Assembly: GCA_002724815.1 (NCBI GenBank)
Contig: PBPV01000063.1
Location: 3,465 to 10,136, forward strand
DNA from: Methanobacteriota archaeon
Lineage (GTDB): Archaea; Thermoplasmatota; Poseidoniia; Poseidoniales; Thalassarchaeaceae
DNA length: 6,672 nt
Direction of reading: 5' to 3'
The position numbers and the translations under genes were made by a program. The notes under the pieces are model-generated. The model did not search any database. It saw only the letters and a program-made list of their open reading frames with translations, and was not told where the DNA came from. Numbering within the stretch: position 1 is the first letter of the stretch; each line of letters opens with the position of its first letter. This document shows, piece by piece, positions 1 through 4,816 of this stretch.

Positions 1-503
1 CCTCCAATCAGCCCCCCACCACCAGGTGTACATGCATCCGATTGCATTTCTTCGGTTGCTATAATTGAGGTGCCTGCGACGAGGGAGATGGTCCAATCAA
101 CCGTCGAACCTTCTTGCCCAGTTGCCTTCAAGAATAGCAGAATTTCGACATCGTATTGACTGCCATCGGGGGAACCACTGAATACCATATCAGTAAGCAA
201 TTGATCGGTGGAAAACTCAACATTCGTACCAGATGCCGACTCCTCATCTTGGCCACCACTGTCTGGTCGCTCAGTGGTAATCCGCCCATCCGTAGGATGA
301 CCTCCTGGGGCGGAAGCGAAGTAGAGATCGTAACTGACCGTGCTCGAATTGCTTCGCGTTGGCAGTTCTTTGAGTTCGGAATAGGGCGACGCAGCGCCTA
401 CAAACAAGGAGCCTACCATGATGGCAACCAGAAGGATGGCTACCGAATGATTGTCTCTTGAAGCACCCACCACAGGCTCACCTACGGTGACTCCGTACAC
501 CAT
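1..503 (-). CDS. membrane-anchored or secreted protein, N-terminal part (cut by left edge)
   Basis: I do not recognise this family. Reading leftward from the ATG at 503, the frame stays open for 167 codons to the window edge, so the C-terminus is missing. Residues 20-38 (SVAILLVAIMVGSLFVGAA) form one hydrophobic segment after a short polar N-terminus containing Arg16 and Asp17. This suits a signal anchor, or a signal peptide cleaved near GAA/SP. The rest is polar and rich in Ser, Thr, Gly, Asp and Glu, with alternating beta-like stretches such as YDVEILLFLKA and VDWTISLVAG. That suits an extracellular beta-rich domain. A Cys followed by PGGGGLIG lies at the edge and may begin a linker or second membrane segment. 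There is no Shine-Dalgarno sequence before the start, so a short leader is likely. GTG at 500 is an alternative start. The open frame, hydrophobic segment and upstream TATA-like site support a real gene; function is unknown. Confidence 0.7.
   Translation of the reverse strand, partial: MVYGVTVGEPVVGASRDNHSVAILLVAIMVGSLFVGAASPYSELKELPTRSNSSTVSYDLYFASAPGGHPTDGRITTERPDSGGQDEESASGTNVEFSTDQLLTDMVFSGSPDGSQYDVEILLFLKATGQEGSTVDWTISLVAGTSIIATEEMQSDACTPGGGGLIG
478..491. repeat. copy 1 of 14-bp repeat TCACCTACGGTGAC (5-bp inverted arms)
   Basis: The 14-mer TCACCTACGGTGAC occurs here inside the first codons of the left-edge minus-strand gene and again, identically, at 2523-2536. Each copy contains inverted arms (TCACC / GGTGA) around a TAC centre. 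It may be a small operator or a coincidence of coding sequence. No protein-binding function is shown by the sequence. Confidence 0.4.
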
Positions 504-547
504 GGTCCATTAAACGGTTTGCAAAAGGTGGTTGTTTTGCGCATCGG

Positions 548-555
548 GAAAATAT
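548..555 (-). promoter_or_regulatory. candidate archaeal TATA box for the left-edge minus-strand gene
   Basis: On the minus strand this reads ATATTTTC, an AT-rich octamer in an otherwise mixed 83-bp spacer between tRNA-Leu and the left-edge gene. It lies about 45-52 nt upstream of the ATG at 503. Archaeal initiation about 25 nt downstream would leave a leader of roughly 20-25 nt. It is the only good AT-rich candidate in the spacer, and it sits in a short imperfect inverted repeat (GGGA...TCCC). The TFB-responsive element is not clear. Confidence 0.3.
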
Positions 556-586
556 CCCACATCACGAATGCATGAATCACCGAAAT

Positions 587-672
587 TGGTGCAGGGGGTG
601 GGATTTGAACCCACGAAGGCATCGCCACCGGAGCTTAAGTCCGGCCCCTTTGACCAGCTCGGGTACCCCTGC
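587..672 (-). tRNA. tRNA-Leu (anticodon UAA), CCA encoded
   Basis: The cloverleaf is complete on the minus strand. The acceptor stem is GCAGGGG (672-666) with CCCCTGC (597-591). The D-arm CCC/GGG has a loop of GAGCTGGTCAAA. The anticodon stem CCGGA/TCCGG encloses loop CTTAAGC, giving anticodon TAA at 637-635. The variable arm of about 13 nt has the stem GGC/GCC, so this is a class II tRNA. The T-arm is GTGGG/CCCAC with loop TTCAAAT. The discriminator is A (590) and the genomic CCA is 589-587. Long variable arm, A73 and anticodon UAA identify a leucine tRNA reading UUA. The D-arm follows the archaeal/eukaryal leucine pattern, which is one of the arguments for an archaeal host. There is no intron. 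The gene lies 32 nt after the SDR stop on the same strand with no evident TATA box, so co-transcription with the SDR is possible. Confidence 0.97.
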
Positions 673-680
673 GGACTCCT

Positions 681-702
681 TGAGCCGGACTCGGGACTTG
701 AA
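681..702 (-). other. possible tRNA 3'-end fragment between the SDR gene and tRNA-Leu
   Basis: On the minus strand the spacer contains TTCAAGTCCCGAGTCCGGC followed by TCA. This has the layout of a tRNA 3' end: T-loop TTCAAGT, 3' T-stem strand CCCGA, then a 7-nt acceptor strand GTCCGGC. The matching 5' T-stem strand is absent (TAGTG would not pair) and no CCA follows, so it is not a functional tRNA. It begins directly after the SDR stop codon. It could be a decayed tRNA, an attachment-site-like relic, or chance. Confidence 0.3.
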
Positions 703-704
703 CA

Positions 705-1478
705 CTACGACAAAGACCAGCCGCCATCGACGTCGATAATTTGTCCAGTAATGTAGTCCGGGCCCGCAGCCAAAAACAGAACGGTCTCTGCAATTTCTTC
801 AGCTAATCCTTGCCGCCCCATCGGTATAGAGGAGAGAATAGAGGAGCGTTTCTCCTCAGATTCCCAATCTTGGAAAAGAATCGCACCGGGGCCGACGGCG
901 TTCACGCGAATCGTCGGCGCTAATTCTTGCGAAAGGCTGCGAGTTACGGAAAGCAACGCTGCCTTGGAAGCACAGTAATGGCTGAGATGAGGCCAATCAC
1001 CTCGCCCACTGGCATTATCCACTAAATTGATGATGGCCCCGGGTTGATTATTGCCACCAAATCGCAGATGAGGGGCTGCATGATGGATCAGCATTAGAGG
1101 GGCTTCTGCATTGATTTTCCACATCATGCGAGCCGCATCAGTAGACATCTCATCTAGTGACAGGCTCTCAAATATAGAGGCGTTGTTCACGAGAATGTCT
1201 AACCGTCCAGCTTGCTCAATGACCGCTTCAATCAACGCACTTCGATCATCCTCTTCCGAAAGGTCACCTCGAACGACAAATGCTTCTCCACCTGAATCTT
1301 CGATTTCTTCAATCAGGTCCTCTGCAGCCGCAAGATTTCGGTGACAGTGTACGGCCACAACCGCCCCGGAATTGGCTAGTTGCCGACAGATTTCAGCACC
1401 AATTCGAGCCGAGCCACCGGTGACCAGTGCAACGCGTTCATCTAGGGGACCTGCCATGGTCCGTGGACAGGCGTACAT
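705..1478 (-). CDS. short-chain dehydrogenase/reductase, pteridine reductase (PTR1/FolM)-like
   Basis: This is a soluble NAD(P)H-dependent oxidoreductase of the classical SDR fold, 257 aa, the normal family length. Visible motifs are the Rossmann nucleotide loop TGGSARIG (20-27), an Asp in GDLS (72), NNAS (98-101), active-site Tyr168 and Lys172 in YCASK, and the C-terminal ITGQIIDVDGG. Three features suit the pteridine reductase/dihydromonapterin reductase branch and NADPH use: Arg25 in the glycine loop, the H-x-H-R-N segment (44-48), and Asp154 in INLVDNAS where most SDRs have the catalytic Ser. Such enzymes reduce dihydro- or oxidised pterins or folates. The exact substrate cannot be read from sequence, and a general SDR is the alternative. 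A GGAG lies 10 nt before the ATG at 1478. A second in-frame ATG at 1457 (MAGPLDERVAL) would also give a complete SDR domain. It is divergent from lipA and upstream of tRNA-Leu. Confidence 0.9.
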   Translation of the reverse strand: MYACPRTMAGPLDERVALVTGGSARIGAEICRQLANSGAVVAVHCHRNLAAAEDLIEEIEDSGGEAFVVRGDLSEEDDRSALIEAVIEQAGRLDILVNNASIFESLSLDEMSTDAARMMWKINAEAPLMLIHHAAPHLRFGGNNQPGAIINLVDNASGRGDWPHLSHYCASKAALLSVTRSLSQELAPTIRVNAVGPGAILFQDWESEEKRSSILSSIPMGRQGLAEEIAETVLFLAAGPDYITGQIIDVDGGWSLS

Positions 1479-1495
1479 GCCTTCAATTCTCCGAA

Positions 1496-1513
1496 CCCGA
1501 CCCTAGGGTCGGG
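1496..1513. promoter_or_regulatory. perfect 18-bp palindrome in the SDR/lipA divergent intergenic region
   Basis: CCCGACCCTAGGGTCGGG is perfectly self-complementary over all 18 positions with no central spacer. It sits in the 86-bp region between the divergent SDR start (1478) and the lipA start (1565). It lies 10 bp upstream of a weak TATA candidate for the lipA-bkd operon. The position suits a dimeric regulator's operator that could control one or both directions. It is GC-rich and has no T-run beside it, so it does not look like a terminator. The repeat is seen directly; its role is inferred. Confidence 0.6.
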
Positions 1514-1523
1514 AAACAAACGA

Positions 1524-1531
1524 TTAACTTA
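1524..1531 (+). promoter_or_regulatory. lipA: weak candidate TATA box for the lipA-bkd operon
   Basis: TTAACTTA is the most AT-rich octamer in the intergenic region and is preceded by purine-rich GAAACAAACG, which could serve as a TFB-recognition element. Transcription starting about 25 nt downstream would fall near 1553, just before the Shine-Dalgarno sequence, giving a very short leader. The match to the archaeal TATA consensus is poor, so this is only the best candidate available. Confidence 0.25.
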
Positions 1532-1552
1532 GACCGATGTTGGGCAGTGTTT

Positions 1553-1561
1553 GGAGAGGAG
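1553..1561 (+). promoter_or_regulatory. lipA: ribosome binding site deciding the lipA start
   Basis: GGAGAGGAG, three bases before the ATG at 1565 (five from the end of GGAGAGG), is complementary to the 16S rRNA 3' tail. It selects this ATG over the open frame that extends upstream to 1427, which would overlap the divergent SDR gene and add residues unlike LipA. Confidence 0.75.
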
Positions 1562-1564
1562 CAT

Positions 1565-2551
1565 ATGTCGGGGAAACGCTTGCCAATGGCGCGTGATTCT
1601 GTAGGCCTCTCTGCAATTGAACGACGGGAACAAAATCGCAAGCGTTTGCCATCTTGGTTTCGAACAAATCTCCCAACAGGGAATGCTCAAATCGCATTCA
1701 ATGAGGTTCGCAACAATGTACTTGAGCACAAACTCAACACCGTGTGTCAAGAAGCTCGCTGCCCGAATATTCACGATTGCTGGGGGAAAGGCACAGCCAC
1801 CTTCATGGTGGCCGGAGAGCAGTGTACCCGAGCCTGTCGATTTTGTGCCGTGGGGACGGTAAAGGACCCACCCCCCCTAGATTCCAACGAACCAGCCAAC
1901 TTGGCAGAAGCCGTCGACCTCATGGGAGTCAATTATGCAGTCATCACCTGTGTTAATCGAGATGAGTTACCAGATGCAGGGGCTTCACATTACCGAGCCT
2001 GCTTGGAGGCCGTTCATGAGCGAAACCCCGAGGTTGGGCTTGAGTTCCTGTGTTCAGATTTGAATGGGGATAAAGATTCACTGGCCTTACTGCTGGATGG
2101 ATTGGAACTCCTCGTGTTTGCCCACAACGTAGAATGTGTCCCGCGATTGGATTCCACCGTCAGAGATCATCGTGCATCATTTTCGCAATCCATTGAAATC
2201 CTCAGAGAGGCTAAGCGTCTCCGTCCAGACATCCTCACCAAATCAAGCATCATGGTCGGCGTTGGAGAGACTGATGATGAAATCTCAGAAGCCATGCAGA
2301 TGCTTCGTGATGCTGATGTTGATTTGCTTACAATTGGGCAATACCTCGCACCCTCTGCCCGCCACCTCCCCATCGATCGCTTCCCTGAACCTGAAGTGTT
2401 CAGCAAATGGGACCAAGAAGCCCGAATGATGGGATTCAAAGCCGTGGCTTGTGGCCCCTTGGTACGCTCTTCATACCGAGGTGGACTCCTCTACGAGGAG
2501 GCGATGAAGGGTGGAGAAATCGTCACCTACGGTGACAGCGAAACGCTATGA
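1565..2551 (+). CDS. lipA: lipoyl synthase (bacterial-type LipA, radical SAM)
   Basis: The product is a radical SAM enzyme that inserts two sulfur atoms into an octanoyl group on the lipoyl domain of an E2 (or GcvH) protein, finishing the lipoyl cofactor. The protein has 328 aa, the usual length. The auxiliary [4Fe-4S] cluster, which donates the sulfur, is bound by Cys61, Cys66 and Cys72 in CQEARCPNIHDCW, with Ser303 of the C-terminal RSSY motif as fourth ligand. The radical SAM cluster is bound by Cys87, Cys91 and Cys94 in CTRACRFC. Further LipA signatures are RDELPDAGASHY, GVGETDDEI, TIGQYLAPS and ACGPLVRSSY. The family is LipA, not the split LipS1/LipS2 system of many archaea. Its stop overlaps the bkdA1 start by 4 nt (ATGA), so it heads the operon that makes its likely substrate, the BkdB lipoyl domain. 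Cys129 and Cys191 replace residues that are usually Ser and Thr or Asn; their meaning is unclear. Confidence 0.96.
   Translation: MSGKRLPMARDSVGLSAIERREQNRKRLPSWFRTNLPTGNAQIAFNEVRNNVLEHKLNTVCQEARCPNIHDCWGKGTATFMVAGEQCTRACRFCAVGTVKDPPPLDSNEPANLAEAVDLMGVNYAVITCVNRDELPDAGASHYRACLEAVHERNPEVGLEFLCSDLNGDKDSLALLLDGLELLVFAHNVECVPRLDSTVRDHRASFSQSIEILREAKRLRPDILTKSSIMVGVGETDDEISEAMQMLRDADVDLLTIGQYLAPSARHLPIDRFPEPEVFSKWDQEARMMGFKAVACGPLVRSSYRGGLLYEEAMKGGEIVTYGDSETL
2522..2536. repeat. inverted repeat GTCACC-TAC-GGTGAC (copy 2 of the 14-bp repeat)
   Basis: Six-base arms surround a TAC centre at the very end of lipA, 11 bases before the bkdA1 ATG at 2548. The core TCACCTACGGTGAC is identical to 478-491. 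The right arm contains GGTGA, which could itself pair weakly with 16S rRNA as a distant ribosome binding site for the first bkdA1 start. A small hairpin or operator is possible. The sequence is fully coding here, so the structure may be incidental. Confidence 0.4.
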
Positions 2552-3801
2552 GCGACTTTGGAGTGGTGAAGATTATGGGCGAAGAGACCGATGTCAACAT
2601 GCACGTACCCGTCCCCCCACATCGAGAGGGTGGCACTGCCTTTCCATCACCACATGATATCCCGGCTGGACACCATACAAAACCCTCTATCGATTGTGCT
2701 GGAGAAGAAACTCGAGATTTGGCCTATGGTTTGCTGCGAGTCTTGAACGATGACGATGAAGCCGTCGGCGAGTGGAATCCTGAACTTACGCCAGATGAAT
2801 TGCGTACCGCACTTGAGCACATGGTTCGAATTCGTGCTTACGACGATCGCATGATGATGATGCAACGCCAGGGACGACTTTCGTTTTACATGAAGTGTCT
2901 CGGAGAAGAAGCGGTTAGTGTCGGAGCGGCCATGGCCATGGAAAATCGAGACATTGTGGTCCCATCTTACAGACAACAAGGTCTACTCTTTGTCAGAGGA
3001 CGAAGTCTAGTCGACATGATTAGCCACTGCATTACCAACTCAAATGACAACGTCAAAGGGCGGCAGATGCCTGTTCACTATTCATGGAAAGAGGGAAACT
3101 TCGTATCGATTTCGAGCCCCGTTGGCACCCAATTCCCCCAGGCCGTTGGTGCAGCCATGGCCTTTGCCTATCGAGGAGAAGATAGCATCGCCTGCACCTG
3201 GTTAGGAGAAGGAACCTCTGCACAAGGCGACTTCCATTATGGATTGAACTTCGCTTCGGTCTATCAGGCCCCTTGTGTGTTGGTCGTTGTCAACAATCAA
3301 TGGGCGATTTCCACTCACCGTAACCTCGCACATGGAGGGCCGTCATTTGCCGCTAGAGGTATCCCTTACAACGTTGCATCCATTCGGGTCGATGGTCAAG
3401 ATTTGTTGGCTGTTTATGCCGCGCACAAATGGGCTACAGAACGGGCTCGAGCCGGCCATGGACCCACGCTTTTGGAAATGTATACCTATCGTGGCGATAG
3501 CCATTCTTCTTCCGATGACCCAAGCATTTACCGCCCAGGTGACGGGTACGAGAATTGGCCGTTGGGAGACCCCGTTGATCGGCTCAAAGCACATCTCGTG
3601 AAGATGGGTGAGTGGGATGATGCTCGACATGAAGCGTTGCAAGCTCAATGCAAAGACGAAATCATTGCGGCATACAAGGAAGCCGAAACTCATGGTACTC
3701 TCAAAGACGGACCATTCCCTCCTGTCACGACACTGTTTGAGGATGTCTACGAAGAGGAGCCTTGGCATTTGTTGGAACAACGCGGGCAGGTGGGGATTTA
3801 A
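2548..3801 (+). CDS. bkdA1: branched-chain 2-oxoacid dehydrogenase E1 component, alpha subunit
   Basis: This thiamine-diphosphate-binding subunit, with BkdA2, decarboxylates 2-oxoisovalerate, 2-oxoisocaproate and 2-oxo-3-methylvalerate and transfers the acyl group to the E2 lipoyl arm. The protein has 417 aa with a non-catalytic N-terminal extension of about 80 residues. The ThDP motif runs from GEG (220-222) to NN (249-250). Branched-chain-type signatures are LSFYMKCLGEEA (111-122), KGRQMPVHY (170-178), FVSISSPVGTQFPQAVGAA, IRVDG, and the active-site loop YRGDSHSSSDDPSIYR (314-329) with His319. From memory, the N-terminal HVPVP segment and C-terminal LFEDVYEEEPWHL ending resemble Pseudomonas BkdA1, which has a similar length. 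Pyruvate dehydrogenase E1 alpha is a less likely alternative. The start at 2548 overlaps the lipA stop by 4 nt. A second ATG at 2575 has a better-spaced ribosome binding site. The stop overlaps bkdA2 by 1 nt. Confidence 0.93.
   Translation: MSDFGVVKIMGEETDVNMHVPVPPHREGGTAFPSPHDIPAGHHTKPSIDCAGEETRDLAYGLLRVLNDDDEAVGEWNPELTPDELRTALEHMVRIRAYDDRMMMMQRQGRLSFYMKCLGEEAVSVGAAMAMENRDIVVPSYRQQGLLFVRGRSLVDMISHCITNSNDNVKGRQMPVHYSWKEGNFVSISSPVGTQFPQAVGAAMAFAYRGEDSIACTWLGEGTSAQGDFHYGLNFASVYQAPCVLVVVNNQWAISTHRNLAHGGPSFAARGIPYNVASIRVDGQDLLAVYAAHKWATERARAGHGPTLLEMYTYRGDSHSSSDDPSIYRPGDGYENWPLGDPVDRLKAHLVKMGEWDDARHEALQAQCKDEIIAAYKEAETHGTLKDGPFPPVTTLFEDVYEEEPWHLLEQRGQVGI
2565..2569 (+). promoter_or_regulatory. 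bkdA1: ribosome binding site favouring an alternative bkdA1 start at 2575
   Basis: GGTGA here matches the GGTGA part of the anti-Shine-Dalgarno complement and lies 5 nt before the in-frame ATG at 2575. The same pentamer before the first ATG (2531-2535) is 12 nt away. Initiation at 2575 would remove nine residues, leaving a 408-aa protein, and separate the gene from lipA by 23 nt. Both starts leave every domain intact. Confidence 0.4.
3788..3793 (+). promoter_or_regulatory. bkdA2: ribosome binding site of bkdA2 inside the end of bkdA1
   Basis: AGGTGG lies 7 nt before the ATG at 3801, within the last codons of bkdA1. With the TAATG stop/start overlap it fixes the start after a longer open frame that begins at 3762 and would add residues not found in E1 beta proteins. 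Confidence 0.6.
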
Positions 3802-4814
3802 TGGCACAGATGAACATCATCCAAGCGGTTAATTCCGCCCTGCACAACATGTTTGAACGCGATGAGACCGTGGTTTCATTTGGTGAAGATGCCGGATTCT
3901 ACGGAGGTGTATTCCGATGCACATCTGGACTTCAAGAAAAATTTGGCAAACACCGTTCATTTGACACACCGTTGGCAGAGGGTGGTATCATGGGCATTGC
4001 AATCGGAATGGGGATGAATGGGTTGCGACCTGTGGCTGAAATTCAGTTTGCAGACTACATCTTCCCTGGTTTCGATCAGATTACCAATGAATTGGCCAAA
4101 CTTCGATACCGATCGGGTGGGGAATACAGTGCGCCCGTCACCATCCGAACCCCATGTGGTGGTGGAATCAAGGGTGGACACTACCACAGTCAATCTCCAG
4201 AAGCGTACTTTACCCACACACCTGGTCTGAAGGTCGTCATCTGCTCAAATCCATACGATGCAAAAGGATTGTTGATTTCATCCATTGAATGCAATGACCC
4301 CGTTATTTTCTTTGAACCAAAGCGACTGTACAATGGACCCTTTGATGGGGACCACACGGCTGCAATGGTCAAGTGGGACAGTCATCCGAAGGGTGAGGTG
4401 CCTGAGGATTACTACAACATCCCATTGGGCAAGGCAGAGATTGTCCGAGCAGGCAAGGAAGTCACCATTCTCTGTTATGGAACCATGGTGCATGTCGCAA
4501 CTGCTGCGGCAGAAAACAGTGGTATCGATGCTGAAGTCATCGATTTGCGAACTCTGGTTCCTCTCGACATTGATGCCATTGAAGACTCTGTCAAAAAGAC
4601 TGGGCGGTGTGTCATTGTGCATGAAGCCCCACGAACGTCCGGATTTGGTGCTGAACTGATGTCTCAAGTTCAGGAACGATGTTTCTGGCACCTTGAGGCA
4701 CCGATCCAAAGAGTCACAGGATGGGACACCCCCTATCCACACAGTCTAGAATGGGATTATTTCCCAAGTCAAGAACGAATTACAGAGGCTATGAGAGCCA
4801 CAATGGAGGAATAA
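3801..4814 (+). CDS. bkdA2: branched-chain 2-oxoacid dehydrogenase E1 component, beta subunit
   Basis: This is the beta half of the alpha2-beta2 ThDP-dependent E1 decarboxylase. The protein has 337 aa, typical for the family. It has the N-terminal pyrimidine-binding transketolase domain with FGEDAGFYGGVFR (27-39), catalytic Glu60 in PLAEGGIMG and His129 in YHSQSPEA, then the C-terminal domain with EVIDLRTLVPLD (245-256) and HEAPRTSGFGAEL (274-286). The segments AEIQFADYIFPGFDQI and HLEAPIQRVTGWDTPYPH, and FFEPKRLYNGPFDG followed by an extra loop before YYNIPLGKAEI, are characteristic of bacterial branched-chain E1 beta rather than pyruvate E1 beta. This is family knowledge and recall, not an alignment. 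The start follows directly from the TAATG overlap with bkdA1, implying translational coupling and equal subunit supply. The E2 gene follows after 2 nt. Confidence 0.95.
   Translation: MAQMNIIQAVNSALHNMFERDETVVSFGEDAGFYGGVFRCTSGLQEKFGKHRSFDTPLAEGGIMGIAIGMGMNGLRPVAEIQFADYIFPGFDQITNELAKLRYRSGGEYSAPVTIRTPCGGGIKGGHYHSQSPEAYFTHTPGLKVVICSNPYDAKGLLISSIECNDPVIFFEPKRLYNGPFDGDHTAAMVKWDSHPKGEVPEDYYNIPLGKAEIVRAGKEVTILCYGTMVHVATAAAENSGIDAEVIDLRTLVPLDIDAIEDSVKKTGRCVIVHEAPRTSGFGAELMSQVQERCFWHLEAPIQRVTGWDTPYPHSLEWDYFPSQERITEAMRATMEE
4805..4810 (+). promoter_or_regulatory. bkdB: strong ribosome binding site deciding the bkdB start
   Basis: GGAGGA lies six bases before the ATG at 4817 and overlaps the last codons of bkdA2. 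It singles out the start that gives MGTYVFKLPDIGEG, the normal N-terminus of a lipoyl domain. The longer frame from 4721 overlaps bkdA2 and is not coding. Confidence 0.8.
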
Positions 4815-4816
4815 AA

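Noticed and set aside
156..461. Plus-strand open frame of 101 codons
   Set aside because: It is antisense to the left-edge gene, whose own frame is open throughout and has a coherent membrane segment. The plus frame has no ribosome binding site and no recognisable protein features.
546..558. GGGAAAATATCCC as a terminator hairpin after tRNA-Leu
   Set aside because: Only four base pairs form around an AT centre with no following T-run; a TATA element for the left-edge gene fits better.
532..756. Plus-strand open frame of 74 codons
   Set aside because: It translates the antisense of tRNA-Leu (giving GVGFEPTKASPPELKS-type text, a well-known artefact) and runs into the SDR gene's 3' end.
1427..1564. 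46-residue N-terminal extension of lipA
   Set aside because: It overlaps the divergent SDR start, encodes the palindrome and promoter region, and is bypassed by the strong Shine-Dalgarno sequence at 1553-1561.
3343..3807. Long minus-strand frame of 154 codons opposite bkdA1
   Set aside because: It is a shadow of a well-supported catalytic gene, with no start signal and no domain-like composition. The same holds for the minus-strand frame at 4278-4742 opposite bkdA2.
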